Shown: positions 1 to 8,998, counted from the stretch's first letter. The stretch: 64,000 nt of DNA from Arthrobacter sp. MYb229 (GCF_002975405.1 NZ_PCPS01000004.1:1-64000), one strand, 5' to 3'. Notes: generated by a model not told the origin, from the letters alone. Numbers and translations are program-made.

Positions 1-128
1 CTGAATCAGGAACGGCCACCGGGAATCCATTGGTAGAGGATTTCGGCAGCCGTTGGATAACTGATGAAAGATCTGGGTTAGAACTAGCCAATAACATTTT
101 GCTGAGTGGTTCATGCCAGAATGCGTTT

Positions 129-575
129 ATGAAACTTAACCAAAAACTCGTCAACGCGGCAATAGAACACATCAATCGTCGCTGGCCAGATGCGGAGCAG
201 GCCGTCGCTGCCGCCTTGTACCTCGAAGATGGACAAATATTAACTAGCATCAGCCTCGACAATTTTAATGCTGCGGCTAACCTGTGTGCTGAAACGGGTG
301 CCATCTGTCAGGCGTACAACATGGATCGACGAGTAACCGCCTCAGTTTGCGTGAGCAAGGCAGCCGGTGAAGACCAAGTTACGATTCTTGCTCCTTGTGG
401 TCTTTGTCAAGAAAGACTCGCACTTTGGGGGCCGGACGTTCAGGTCGCGGTATCAGATCCCGGCTCAGCTGGAGGGTGGGCTGCGCGTACGCTGATTGAA
501 GTCAATCCGTACTACTGGGCCACGGAGTTCACCGATGATGGGGCATGGCCAACTACTGCGGACCACAACGGATAA
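129..575 (+). CDS. Cytidine deaminase-like protein (blasticidin-S-deaminase type)
   Basis: Small zinc-dependent nucleoside deaminase, 148 aa from this ATG. The zinc site of the cytidine deaminase fold is visible: a CAE motif (NLCAETGA, near residue 60) supplying one cysteine and the proton-shuttling glutamate, and a PCxxC motif (APCGLC, near residue 98) supplying two more cysteines. The layout resembles blasticidin-S deaminase and other short tetrameric cytidine deaminases. An upstream TTG at 30 would add 33 residues that do not look like the family, so I chose the ATG at 129; neither start has a convincing Shine-Dalgarno. The gene stands alone in an AT-richer region beside a kinase and an acetyltransferase. 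Substrate (cytidine, deoxycytidine or a nucleoside antibiotic) cannot be decided from sequence. Confidence 0.8.
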   Translation: MKLNQKLVNAAIEHINRRWPDAEQAVAAALYLEDGQILTSISLDNFNAAANLCAETGAICQAYNMDRRVTASVCVSKAAGEDQVTILAPCGLCQERLALWGPDVQVAVSDPGSAGGWAARTLIEVNPYYWATEFTDDGAWPTTADHNG

Positions 576-924
576 CCGAAGGCAACACTTCTTTTCGCGT
601 CGTTGGCTTTCGTCCCGCATACATTCCACTGGCTAATGCAGTCCACGCTTTACTAATTGCAATGCCATGTTGCACTAAGCGGACCATTTTTGGAGTCGTG
701 CCAGATTTTAGGTTCCCTAAAAATGAGAGTCTACGATCCGTCCCATGAGCCGGTCGCTAGCCGATGAGTTTGCGGTGGGTGTTCGGAGCCTTCAGCATCT
801 GGGCAGTACGCCCGCATGCCGAACGCTCTGTGGGACGCCGTCATCTATGCCAGAGCTAGAATGAGGTCATCTGCGTGCAGCGATGCGTATCGGTTTCATA
901 TTTGGATCTTAAGGAATGCAGGTG
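576..924. other. Intergenic stretch without a supported gene
   Basis: About 350 bases, AT-richer than the core. Short open frames here have no Shine-Dalgarno and no recognisable protein character. The only clear signal is the AAGGA at 912-916 that serves the next gene. It may be degraded accessory DNA. Confidence 0.5.
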
Positions 925-1416
925 ATGTGTATGTTGATAGTGATTCGTGGAAATTCAGCCTCAGGGAAAAGCACGATCGCGCGCATGCTGCAAACCAAAC
1001 TCGGGAAACTTACAGCGGTGCTTCAGCAGGATCACTTTCGCAGAGTTATTTACCATGAGCGAGAGCAGGAAAGCCTAGCTCACGCAGACCTACTCGAAAT
1101 TGCTGCCATTCATTGTCTAAACCGTGGACACAACGTAATCCTGGAAGGGATCTTTAACGCCTCCAGATACGGGGGAATGTTAGAGCGCGTGGCAGCGCAT
1201 ACTGCTGATGCCAGATTTTATTCATTCGATCTCGCTTTCGAAGAGACTGTCAATCGACATTCGACGAGACCGCAAGCCACTGAATTCAGCGATAAAGATA
1301 TGCGCGGTTGGTACCACGGATGGCAGCCTCTTCCGTTCGTATCAGAGATGCGAATTGTTGCTGATGAAACTCCCGAGCAAATCGTTGAACGTATTTTGCA
1401 GCGCCCCACCCGCTAG
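925..1416 (+). CDS. Small P-loop kinase / AAA-type ATP-binding protein
   Basis: Predicted nucleotide-binding kinase of 163 aa. A Walker A loop (GNSASGKST) lies within the first 20 residues after a short hydrophobic strand (LIVIRG). A later strand and glutamate (NVILEGIF) fit the Walker B/lid-hinge of small kinases related to chloramphenicol phosphotransferase, zeta-toxin and gluconate-kinase-like P-loop proteins. The ATG at 925 is preceded by AAGGA with 8-nt spacing; ATGs at 916 and 931 are also in frame. No partner antitoxin gene is adjacent, which argues against a zeta-type toxin. The substrate is unknown. It sits between a deaminase and a GNAT gene, each separated by a few hundred bases, so it is probably transcribed alone. 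Confidence 0.65.
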   Translation: MCMLIVIRGNSASGKSTIARMLQTKLGKLTAVLQQDHFRRVIYHEREQESLAHADLLEIAAIHCLNRGHNVILEGIFNASRYGGMLERVAAHTADARFYSFDLAFEETVNRHSTRPQATEFSDKDMRGWYHGWQPLPFVSEMRIVADETPEQIVERILQRPTR

Positions 1417-1645
1417 AAGGAACTTTTCACCTACAGGTTTCCCGTAAGCCGGTCCTCTGGGGAAACGTACGTAAGAGGAACGCTCTACGGGACGAAACCA
1501 TCACCACGGCGTATCCCGAAGATAGATAGCACCTTTGCGGACACCGGCCCGGCACGTTGTTGTTGGGCAAAGCGTCATGCCTGATGTCGCGCTGGCTTCC
1601 TCGCCTGGAATGCTCCTGAGGAAACAAGACATAGACTGAGTCACT

Positions 1646-2209
1646 ATGAGAGAGACCGATCAAGAAGTTGGTTACGTCCGGTTCGAGCATGTTGCCCCGG
1701 ACGAGATTTGGGCTGAAGTCACAAATCTCTTCGTCTTGTGTTTCGCAGCCCATCCTTACAATGAATCAGCAGATGAGCTACAAAGTATTGTTCAATGGGG
1801 CCCAGAGAAACTTGCTAGTCCTGGTGGGCGGCTTGTCGTGGCGAGGCACGATGATCAACTGGTCGGCTTTGCTTTATCTCAGAGGCTTGACCAGGACAGC
1901 TCTTGGTTGCAACGACTCAATGGGATGCCGCCAATGCTAGATTTGGACATCTTGCCTTCGAGAACCTTGGTTGTCCAGGAACTCGCTGTCAACGAAAACT
2001 TTCGAGGCCGTGGGATAGCCAAACAATGCATCCGTGGACTTCTCTCTAACCGAGCCGAACAAGATGCCGTCCTAGGTGTTTTTGGCCAAGCCACCCAAGT
2101 CCGAGAAATGTATAGGCACTGGGGTTTTTCGGAGCTCGGCACCTCTCCCATTTACGGCGGAACCGTGACCCTGCATGCCTTGCATCACAAACTTCCATGG
2201 ACGGCCTAG
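1646..2209 (+). CDS. GNAT family N-acetyltransferase
   Basis: 187-aa acyl-CoA-dependent acetyltransferase. The GNAT core motif A is clear (VVQELAVNENFRGRGIAKQC, residues about 110-130), with the R-G-x-G-x-A pyrophosphate-binding loop, followed by a motif-B-like helix region with YRHWGF near the C-terminus. The N-terminal third is less conserved and would determine the acceptor. Single gene with no operon partner; the spacing to the preceding kinase is 229 bases. The acceptor substrate cannot be assigned; small-molecule or antibiotic acetylation is possible given the neighbouring deaminase and kinase, but this is inference. Confidence 0.8.
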   Translation: MRETDQEVGYVRFEHVAPDEIWAEVTNLFVLCFAAHPYNESADELQSIVQWGPEKLASPGGRLVVARHDDQLVGFALSQRLDQDSSWLQRLNGMPPMLDLDILPSRTLVVQELAVNENFRGRGIAKQCIRGLLSNRAEQDAVLGVFGQATQVREMYRHWGFSELGTSPIYGGTVTLHALHHKLPWTA

Positions 2210-2485
2210 GTTTCCAGCTTCAGACCAGTCCGTATGCGGGAACCCGCAAGCAATCATCTTCACCTCTGCAACAGTCGCTTCGTCCCACAGGGGTATGTTG
2301 GGACTATCGTTCGGGACCGTCCCGCAAGACGGTCGTTATACGGGACAGACGCTCAGCTGACTTCTGATATTTTCAAAACTTCGAGTTTCCAACGATTTCG
2401 CATTCCCATATACCCCGCCCGAGAAAATGCCCGGTGAACGGGGGCTAAGCGGGACACATTTCTGGGCGTTTGCTCCATAAAAATA
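2210..2485. other. Intergenic stretch between convergent genes
   Basis: About 275 bases with short open frames only and no recognisable protein. I see no RNA gene. It ends in the terminator hairpin of the ABC-F gene and marks the edge between AT-richer accessory DNA on the left and core genome on the right. Confidence 0.5.
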
Positions 2486-2515
2486 GTGGCGCAGAAACCG
2501 AAGTTTCTGCGCCAC
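2486..2515 (-). terminator. Rho-independent terminator of the ABC-F gene
   Basis: Perfect 13-bp stem (GTGGCGCAGAAAC with its complement) and a 4-nt loop. Read on the minus strand it is followed by a T-rich tract (2476-2485), 36 bp after the ABC-F stop codon. Confidence 0.85.
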
Positions 2516-2551
2516 CATTTCGTCAATTCAGGAAGTACCCGAAGCGGCCGA

Positions 2552-4339
2552 CTAGTCGACTAATTCTGACAGTTCCAGCCAACGTTCTTCCAGGACGTCA
2601 ACTTGTTCTCGAAGTTCACGAATCTCGGCCGTGATCTTGCCCAGACCTTCGAAGTCGCTTTGATCATGTGCTGCCAACTTTTCGTTCAGCTTGCTGATCT
2701 TCTGGTCGAGCTGACCGACCTTGCGCACGTTCGCGTTCAGTTCTTTCTGCGCGGCTCGACGGTCAACGCCCGAGCCGCCCGCAGTTTTGCCGCCCTTTGC
2801 AGAAGCGCTTGTGGGGTTGCCCGAGCCCTTGGAGCTTTCTGAACTGCGCAGCTCCAGGTATTCATCTACGCCACCTGGCACATGACGGAAGTTTCCATCG
2901 AGGATTGCGTACTGCTGATCGGTGACGCGTTCTAGCAAGTAGCGGTCGTGGGAAACGACAATCAAGGTACCTGGCCAAGAATCCAACAGATCTTCGAGGG
3001 CGGCCAGCATGTCGGTATCAACATCGTTAGTCGGCTCATCGAGGATCAGCACATTTGGCTCATCCATCAGGATCATCAGCAACTGAAGCCGGCGGCGCTG
3101 GCCACCGGATAGTTCCCGGACCTTGGTGGACAGATGTGCCGAGGAGAAGCCCAAGCGCTCCAAAAGCTGCGCCGGGGTCAGATCCTTGCCGTCCACATTA
3201 AAAGTAGTGCGGTAGCGGGCCAAGATCTCTCGGACCCGATCCTCGCCGATCTTTTCCAATTCACGGAACTGCTGGTCCAGCACCGCGAGCTTAACCGTCT
3301 GGCCGCGCTTGATCGTGCCGCCGGTAGGCAATACGGTTCCTGCAATCAGGCCCAAGAGCGTGGACTTGCCTGCGCCGTTGGCACCGAGCAGGCCGGTGCG
3401 CTCACCCGGGGCGATGCGCCAGGTGAAAGGCTTCAGGATGCGCTTCTCACCGAAGCTGACCTCGGTGTCCAAGAGATCCACCACATCCTTGCCCAGACGC
3501 GTGGTTGCCATCTTCTTCAGTTCCAGCGGATTGCGAACCGGTGGAACGTCGGCGATCAGCTGGTTTGCCGCTTCGATGCGGAACTTCGGTTTGGCAGTTC
3601 GCGCCGGGGCACCTCGGCGAAGCCAAGCGAGTTCCTTTTTCATCATGTTCTGGCGCTTGCCTTCGGTCACCGCCGCAATGCGATCACGCTCGACGCGCTG
3701 CAGGATGTACGCGGCGTAGCCGCCTTCGAAGGGTTCAACTAGGCGGTCATGGACTTCCCAGGTGTCGGTGCAGACCTCGTCCAGGAACCAGCGGTCGTGG
3801 GTTACGACCATGAGCCCGCCCGAATTCTTCGCCCAGCGATTCTTCACGTGATTCGCCAGCCACGAAATGCCTTCGACGTCCAAATGGTTGGTTGGCTCGT
3901 CGAGGATGACCACGTCCCAGTCCTGGACGAGCAATGCGGCCAAGGCGACGCGTCGTCGCTGGCCGCCGGAGAGGGTGGAAATTTTCGCTTCCCAATCCAA
4001 ATCCGCCACCAGGCCGGAAACCACATCGCGAATGCGTGCCTCGCCGGCCCATTCGTGGTTTTCCATGTCGCCGACCAGCGCGTAGTGCACGGTAGCGTCG
4101 GAATCCAAGGTATCGCTCTGGTCGAGCACACCGACGCGCACTCCGCTGCGTCTAGTCACGCGGCCTGAGTGCGGCTCGATTTTGCCCGCGAGCATGCGTA
4201 GGAGCGAAGATTTGCCTTCGCCGTTGCGTCCCACGAGCCCGATGCGGTCACCTTCGGAAATACCGATGGTGACCGAGTCGAATACGACGTGAGTGGGATA
4301 TTCCAGATGTAGGGTTTCGCCCCCGAGTAAATGAGCCAC
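2552..4339 (-). CDS. ABC-F family ATPase (duplicated ATP-binding cassettes, no membrane domain)
   Basis: 595-aa soluble protein with two ABC cassettes. Cassette 1: Walker A GRNGEGKSS (about residue 38), signature LSGGQRRR, Walker B VVILDEPTNHLD. Cassette 2: Walker A GANGAGKST (about 325), signature LSGGQRRR, Walker B VLILDEPTNDVD. A charged linker (about 215-280) joins them. The C-terminal 80 residues form a Uup-like coiled coil after a low-complexity Gly/Ser/Lys stretch. There are no transmembrane segments, so it belongs to the ABC-F proteins that act on ribosomes (translation factors or antibiotic target protection) and is not a transporter. The start is GTG at 4339 with AGAGG very close upstream. 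It lies next to tRNA-Gln and glmU. I do not assign a resistance phenotype. Confidence 0.9.
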   Translation of the reverse strand: MAHLLGGETLHLEYPTHVVFDSVTIGISEGDRIGLVGRNGEGKSSLLRMLAGKIEPHSGRVTRRSGVRVGVLDQSDTLDSDATVHYALVGDMENHEWAGEARIRDVVSGLVADLDWEAKISTLSGGQRRRVALAALLVQDWDVVILDEPTNHLDVEGISWLANHVKNRWAKNSGGLMVVTHDRWFLDEVCTDTWEVHDRLVEPFEGGYAAYILQRVERDRIAAVTEGKRQNMMKKELAWLRRGAPARTAKPKFRIEAANQLIADVPPVRNPLELKKMATTRLGKDVVDLLDTEVSFGEKRILKPFTWRIAPGERTGLLGANGAGKSTLLGLIAGTVLPTGGTIKRGQTVKLAVLDQQFRELEKIGEDRVREILARYRTTFNVDGKDLTPAQLLERLGFSSAHLSTKVRELSGGQRRRLQLLMILMDEPNVLILDEPTNDVDTDMLAALEDLLDSWPGTLIVVSHDRYLLERVTDQQYAILDGNFRHVPGGVDEYLELRSSESSKGSGNPTSASAKGGKTAGGSGVDRRAAQKELNANVRKVGQLDQKISKLNEKLAAHDQSDFEGLGKITAEIRELREQVDVLEERWLELSELVD

Positions 4340-4527
4340 ACCTCTAGTTTACGAAGCAGGGCAAATCGAGACGGATCCGCATCACCTGGAACCGGTGATT
4401 TTTTGCCGGAGAACAGCTGGAAGGACAAAAATACCCCTTCTTGGGTGTGTTGTGCGATTTCACTCAGGACATGGAACGTGGCAGAATAATTAGCGTGCTA
4501 AACGGGCAATGCCCGCGCGGTGCGTTT

Positions 4528-4602
4528 TCCGCCCTGGTGTAATGGCAACACGCCAGCCTTTGGAGCTGTGCATTGTAGGTTCGAATCCTACGGGCGGAAC
4601 CA
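4528..4602 (+). tRNA. tRNA-Gln (anticodon TTG)
   Basis: Full cloverleaf of 72 nt plus encoded CCA. The acceptor stem is TCCGCCC/GGGCGGA. The D-arm starts TGGTGTAATGG, typical of tRNA-Gln. The anticodon loop CTTTGGA gives TTG. The variable loop has 5 nt, the T-arm is GTAGG-TTCGAAT-CCTAC, and the discriminator A is followed by CCA. The 27-43 pair of the anticodon stem is a C-T mismatch; the other four pairs are intact. A terminator hairpin follows at once. Confidence 0.93.
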
Positions 4603-4610
4603 CTTTGCTC

Positions 4611-4639
4611 AAGCGCCCCCTGCGGGCGCTTTTCTTTTT
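4611..4639 (+). terminator. Terminator after tRNA-Gln
   Basis: Stem AGCGCCC/GGGCGCT followed by a T-rich tract (TTTTCTTTTT), beginning 9 bases after the CCA end of the tRNA gene. Confidence 0.85.
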
Positions 4640-4737
4640 GGCGCCAGTTAAGCCGATCTTCTTCCGCGCGATAGACTGTCACCGGGGTTTTACTTCAATG
4701 CCGGAAACCTCAAACTCGACTTCGCAGGAGAAAGCAC

Positions 4738-6189
4738 TTGAGCGATCAGGTCAACGCACCAGTAGCCGTTATCGTCCTCGCCGCAGGCGCGGGAACTCGG
4801 ATGAAATCGGCGAAGCCGAAGATCATGCATGAAATCGCAGGTCGTTCCATGATTTCCCACGCGTTGCACGCAGCTTCTGCGTTGGAGCCAAAGAGCTTGG
4901 TCGCCGTGGTGCGTCACCAGCGTGACCTCGTGGCGGCGCATATTCTGGGCCAGTTCCCGAACATCACCATTGCCGACCAGGACGAAGTTCCCGGCACCGG
5001 ACGCGCCGTGCAGCAGGGCCTTGAAGCGGTGGATCCAGCCCTCGAAGGAACCGTCGTGGTGACCTACGGCGATGTGCCATTGCTCACCAGCGAGGTGCTC
5101 TCCGGATTGGTTGTCACCCACGAGGCCAGCGGCAACGCGGTCACCGTGCTGACCACCGAGCTGGATGACCCTTCGGGCTACGGGCGCATCCTTCGCGATG
5201 AGAACGGGGACGTCTCCGGCATCCGCGAACAGAAAGATGCCAACGAGGCCGAGCTGGCCGTCAAGGAAATCAACTCCGGCATCTATGCATTCGATGCCGC
5301 CATGCTGCGTTCGGCGCTGACCGAGGTCACCACCGACAACGCGCAGGGCGAAATGTACCTGACCGACGTGCTCGCCATTGCTCGCTCGCGTGGCGGCCGC
5401 GTCGCTTCCTCGCAGATCGCCGACCGCTGGCAGATCGAGGGCGCGAACGACCGCGTCCAGGTCTCCAACCTGGCCCGCATCTACAACGAGCGCAAGGCCG
5501 AATTCTGGATGCGCCAGGGCGTGACCATCGTTGATCCGGCCACCACCTGGATCGACGCGACGGTCATCATTGGCCAGGATGTCACCCTGAAGCCGGGCAC
5601 CCAGCTGCACGGGGAGACCATCATCGGCACCAACGCGGTAGTTGGCCCCGACACCACCTTGACCAACGTGGTGGTCGGCCAGAACGCCACGGTGAAGCGC
5701 ACCGACGCTACCGACTCGCGCATCTCCGAGGGAGCCAGCGTGGGTCCATTCGCTTACCTGCGCCCGGGGACCGAGCTCGGCCCGGACGGCAAGATCGGCG
5801 CGTTCTACGAAACCAAGAACGTCACCATCGGCCGCGGCTCCAAGCTCTCGCACCTCGGCTACGCCGGGGATGCCGAAATCGGCGAATTCACCAATATCGG
5901 CTGCGGCAACATCACCGCCAACTACGATGGCGAAAAGAAGCACCGCACCAAGATCGGTTCGCATGTGCGCACCAGCTCGAACACCGTGTTCATCGCCCCG
6001 GTAGAACTCGGGGACGGCGCCTACACCGGCGCTGGCGCGATCGTACGCAAAAACGTCCCGGCCGGTGCGCTTGCGCTGTCCGTGGCCCCGCAGCGCAACA
6101 CCGAGGGCTGGACGCTGGAGAAGCGCCCCGGCACCCCTTCGGCCGACGCCGCGTTCAAGTCCTCATTGAATGGCTCGGATTCCGAGTAA
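4738..6189 (+). CDS. glmU: Bifunctional GlcN-1-P acetyltransferase / GlcNAc-1-P uridylyltransferase
   Basis: Makes UDP-GlcNAc for peptidoglycan. 483 aa. The N-terminal uridylyltransferase domain carries the nucleotide-binding loop LAAGAGTRMKS and KPK (about residues 14-27) and QxGTxxA-like and YGDVP motifs near 85-105. The C-terminal half is a left-handed beta-helix acetyltransferase with hexapeptide repeats and the active-site region YETKN, GCGNITANYDG and KHRTKIG (about 360-405). TTG start at 4738, supported by AGGAG 8 nt upstream; using the family N-terminus (VAVIVLAAG) no other start fits. prs follows 70 bases later in the same direction, so the two are probably one operon. Confidence 0.95.
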   Translation: MSDQVNAPVAVIVLAAGAGTRMKSAKPKIMHEIAGRSMISHALHAASALEPKSLVAVVRHQRDLVAAHILGQFPNITIADQDEVPGTGRAVQQGLEAVDPALEGTVVVTYGDVPLLTSEVLSGLVVTHEASGNAVTVLTTELDDPSGYGRILRDENGDVSGIREQKDANEAELAVKEINSGIYAFDAAMLRSALTEVTTDNAQGEMYLTDVLAIARSRGGRVASSQIADRWQIEGANDRVQVSNLARIYNERKAEFWMRQGVTIVDPATTWIDATVIIGQDVTLKPGTQLHGETIIGTNAVVGPDTTLTNVVVGQNATVKRTDATDSRISEGASVGPFAYLRPGTELGPDGKIGAFYETKNVTIGRGSKLSHLGYAGDAEIGEFTNIGCGNITANYDGEKKHRTKIGSHVRTSSNTVFIAPVELGDGAYTGAGAIVRKNVPAGALALSVAPQRNTEGWTLEKRPGTPSADAAFKSSLNGSDSE

Positions 6190-6259
6190 TTCATTCGAGG
6201 AAGTCATTTCCTCAGACCACCTCATACGTGATAGCGAAGCGAGCGAGAAAGCAAACCCC

Positions 6260-7240
6260 ATGAGTGAAATCAGCCATAATGTCGATAAAAAGCTGGTCCT
6301 GGCCACCGGCCGGGCACACCCGGAACTGGCAGCGGAAGTCGCCAAGGAACTGGACACCGAACTGCTCCCGTTGAACGCCTACGACTTCGCTAACGGCGAG
6401 ATCTACGTTCGGTCGGATGAGTCGGTCCGCGGCAAGGAAGTCTTCCTGCTGCAGTCCTACCCGGCCCCACTGAACAACTGGCTGATGGAACAGCTGATCA
6501 TGATCGATTCGATGAAGCGCGCCTCGGCGCGGCGCATCACCGTGGTCGCACCGTTCTACCCGTATGCCCGCCAGGACAAGAAAGGCCGTGGCCGCGAGCC
6601 GATCTCGGCTCGTCTGGTCGCAGACCTGTTCAAGACCGCAGGCGCAGACCGGGTGATCTCTTGCGATCTGCACACCGCGCAGATCCAGGGCTTCTTCGAC
6701 GGTCCGGTGGACCACCTGTTTGCTTTCCCGCTGCTGGCCGACTACATCCGCACCAAGGTGGATGTGGAGCAGGTTACCGTGGTGTCCCCGGATACCGGCC
6801 GCGTGCGCGTTGCCGAGCAGTGGGCCGAACGCCTCGGCGGTGCCCCGCTGGCGTTCGTCCACAAGTCCCGCGATCTGACCATGCCTAACCAGGCCGAGTC
6901 CAAAACCGTGGTGGGCCAGGTTGAAGGCCGCACCGCGGTGCTGATCGACGACATGATCGACACCGGTGGAACCATCGCCGGCGCGGTGCGCGTGCTGAAG
7001 GAAGCCGGAGCCAAGGACGTCATCATCGCCGCCACCCACGCGGTGTTCTCCGAGCCTGCCGCGCAGCGTCTGGCCGAGTCCGGTGCCACCGAAGTGGTTG
7101 TCACCAACACCCTGCCGATCCCTGAAGAGAAGCGCTTCGAGAACCTCACCGTGCTCTCGATCGCACCGATGCTGGCTCGCGCCATCTCCGAGGTCTTCCA
7201 CGAAGGTTCGGTGACGAACCTCTTCGACGGCCGCGCCTAG
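6260..7240 (+). CDS. prs: Ribose-phosphate pyrophosphokinase (PRPP synthetase)
   Basis: Converts ribose-5-phosphate and ATP to PRPP for nucleotide, histidine and tryptophan synthesis. 326 aa from ATG 6260 (MSEISHNVDKK); an in-frame upstream ATG at 6170 lies inside the end of glmU and would add 30 unrelated residues. Visible motifs are the flexible loop YPYARQDKKGRGREPISA, the divalent-cation site CDLHTAQIQGFF, and the PRPP-binding loop VLIDDMIDTGGTI. The sequence is full length for the family and is organised with glmU as in many Actinomycetota. Confidence 0.96.
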   Translation: MSEISHNVDKKLVLATGRAHPELAAEVAKELDTELLPLNAYDFANGEIYVRSDESVRGKEVFLLQSYPAPLNNWLMEQLIMIDSMKRASARRITVVAPFYPYARQDKKGRGREPISARLVADLFKTAGADRVISCDLHTAQIQGFFDGPVDHLFAFPLLADYIRTKVDVEQVTVVSPDTGRVRVAEQWAERLGGAPLAFVHKSRDLTMPNQAESKTVVGQVEGRTAVLIDDMIDTGGTIAGAVRVLKEAGAKDVIIAATHAVFSEPAAQRLAESGATEVVVTNTLPIPEEKRFENLTVLSIAPMLARAISEVFHEGSVTNLFDGRA

Positions 7241-7258
7241 CAGTCCTCGTTTCGCAAG

Positions 7259-7292
7259 CCTCTGGCCGGCACCTTCGGGTGCCGGCCAGAGG
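7259..7292. terminator. Strong hairpin between prs and the DUF1801 gene
   Basis: 15-bp stem (CCTCTGGCCGGCACC and its complement) with a 4-nt loop, placed between convergent genes. The T-tract is poor on both sides, so it may act with Rho or as a two-way RNA end. Confidence 0.65.
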
Positions 7293-7323
7293 CCGTTAAA
7301 AGCTATTTACCAGCGCATGAAGC

Positions 7324-7767
7324 TCAGCCGTCGGAAACCGGACCCTGCCCGGCTTCGGTGCGCGCCAAGGTGTGAGAGGCTTCGAGCAGCTCACGAAGCA
7401 CGCCCAGATCGATCTTGGACAGCCGTCCCAGATAGAGGCAGGCCTTGCTGGCCCGGTGCGGGCCGAGCGCCGCGAGCAGTTCGGGCCACTTCTCGGCGAA
7501 ATCGCTTTGGAGATAGAGGGTGTGCTTTGCGGATCCTGGGGCGAAGGCCATGAGCGGCGCCCGTGCGCTGCGCCCGTTGGCATGGAAGTATTCGTATTCA
7601 CCGAACCCGATGATTTTCCCGGCCCAGACCACCGGTGTCTCTGCCGTGATTTCCTGATAGAGGCTCAGCAGCTCCTCGGCCTCGGCCCGCCGTGTCCCGG
7701 GGGCACGGTCCAAGACTTCTGAAACCGGCATCTCGGACGGTGACATCGCTGGTTGTTTCGTAGCCAC
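7324..7767 (-). CDS. DUF1801-type small protein
   Basis: 147 aa from a GTG at 7767 that has AAGGAG five bases upstream; the longer frame from 7797 has no such site. The body matches the DUF1801 pattern: an N-terminal helix with EAEELLSLYQEIT, then VVWAGKIIGFGEYEYF and a beta-rich core ending KACLYLGRLSKIDLGVLRELLEAS. The molecular role of DUF1801 proteins is not known. Monocistronic and convergent with prs. The assignment to the family is from memory of its motifs. Confidence 0.75.
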   Translation of the reverse strand: MATKQPAMSPSEMPVSEVLDRAPGTRRAEAEELLSLYQEITAETPVVWAGKIIGFGEYEYFHANGRSARAPLMAFAPGSAKHTLYLQSDFAEKWPELLAALGPHRASKACLYLGRLSKIDLGVLRELLEASHTLARTEAGQGPVSDG

Positions 7768-8069
7768 AAGTGCTCCTTGGTTTAGGCGGATTCTCACCGT
7801 TGATCTATTGGATTGTTGCCACGCTACCGGGGGAGCGGAACTATGCCAAAAGGTATCATCTCTTGATGATGTGGGATGGGCTACATGTTTTTTCTCCGGG
7901 GTGAGTAACTGGTAGAATTACTCATTGTGCCCAGGCGAGGGAAACATCTTTTTTGATGTAGCCGTTATCGACAAGGCCGGAAAAGCTCTTTCATCTCCAG
8001 ATGATGGATGCTTCCCAGGTCCACGCAGGGCGTAAGAAGTAGCATTCATTTACTCTAAGGAGATTCATC

Positions 8070-8354
8070 ATGGCATCTGTCAACCTTGACGCCGTAGTCC
8101 GTTCCGATTTCGGCAAGGGCGCAGCCCGTCAGGCCCGCCGCGACGGCATGATCCCAGCAGTCATCTACGGTGCAGGCTCCGAGCCACAGCACATCCTGCT
8201 GCCAATCCACGAGACCACCCTGGCCATCCGTGACCGCAGCGTTCAGCTGGTTCTGAACATCGAGGGCAAGGAAGTAACCACCTCGATCAAGGATGTTCAG
8301 GTCCACGCCATCAACCGCACCGTTGATCACATGGACCTGCTGATCGCTGCGTAA
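8070..8354 (+). CDS. rplY: 50S ribosomal protein L25, short form
   Basis: 5S-rRNA-binding ribosomal protein of 94 aa. The L25 core is clear: GKGAARQARRDGMIPAVIYG at residues 15-34, and VQVHAINRTVDHMDLL near the end, ending where E. coli L25 ends. Most actinobacterial homologues I know are about 190-210 aa Ctc-type proteins with an added C-terminal domain; here the stop comes straight after the core and only 45 bases separate it from pth, so that domain is absent and not frame-shifted away. Start ATG 8070 has AAGGAG at 8057-8062. About 270 bases of leader upstream hold no other gene; TAGAAT near 7912-7917 could be its -10. Confidence 0.93.
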   Translation: MASVNLDAVVRSDFGKGAARQARRDGMIPAVIYGAGSEPQHILLPIHETTLAIRDRSVQLVLNIEGKEVTTSIKDVQVHAINRTVDHMDLLIAA

Positions 8355-8399
8355 TTGCACTCTTCGGAACTGCAATACAGCTTTTAGTAGCTAAGACTC

Positions 8400-8981
8400 A
8401 TGAGCAATGACACTTGGCTGGTAGCCGGGCTCGGGAATCCCGGGCCCGGCTACGCTGGCAATAGGCACAATATCGGGCACATGGTGCTCGACGAGTTGGC
8501 ACAACGTTCCGGCTCTAAATTCAAAACCCATTCCTCGCGTGCCCAGATTATCCAGGGCCGGCTAGGCATCGGCGGACCCCGCATCGTCTTGGCCAAACCC
8601 CTGACCTACATGAACCTCTCCGGTGGACCGGTCGCGAACCTCGCCAAATTCTTTGGCATCGGGATCGAAAAATTGATCGTCGTCCACGACGAGATCGACA
8701 TTCCCTTCGATACGGTCAAGCTCAAGCGCGGCGGGGGAGAAGGCGGCCACAACGGGCTGCGCGATATCTCCAAGGCCATGGGCTCCAAGGACTATCTTCG
8801 CGTGCGTGCCGGCGTGGGGCGTCCCGCCGGGCGCATGGATACCGCGGACTGGGTGCTGCAGGACTTCTCGAAAACCGAAAAGCAAGCGCTGCCGTTTCTC
8901 ATCGACAATTCGGCGGACGCAGTCGAACTGTTGATGTCCTCCGGGTTGGAAGCGGCGCAGGAGAAGTTTCACACTTCCTGA
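8400..8981 (+). CDS. pth: Peptidyl-tRNA hydrolase
   Basis: Releases tRNA from stalled peptidyl-tRNA. 193 aa, full length. Active-site residues are visible: GLGNPGPGYAGNRHNIG (Asn and catalytic His, residues about 10-26), KPLTYMNLSG (Asn), VVHDEIDIPF (Asp), and GGEGGHNGLRDI (Asn). It lies 45 bases after rplY in the same direction, the usual rplY-pth pairing, so co-transcription is likely. Confidence 0.96.
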   Translation: MSNDTWLVAGLGNPGPGYAGNRHNIGHMVLDELAQRSGSKFKTHSSRAQIIQGRLGIGGPRIVLAKPLTYMNLSGGPVANLAKFFGIGIEKLIVVHDEIDIPFDTVKLKRGGGEGGHNGLRDISKAMGSKDYLRVRAGVGRPAGRMDTADWVLQDFSKTEKQALPFLIDNSADAVELLMSSGLEAAQEKFHTS

Positions 8982-8998
8982 TCGTATTGCGATCAAAG

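Noticed and set aside
545-748. 67-codon open frame after the deaminase gene
   Set aside because: Overlaps the end of the deaminase gene, has no ribosome site and no protein-like pattern.
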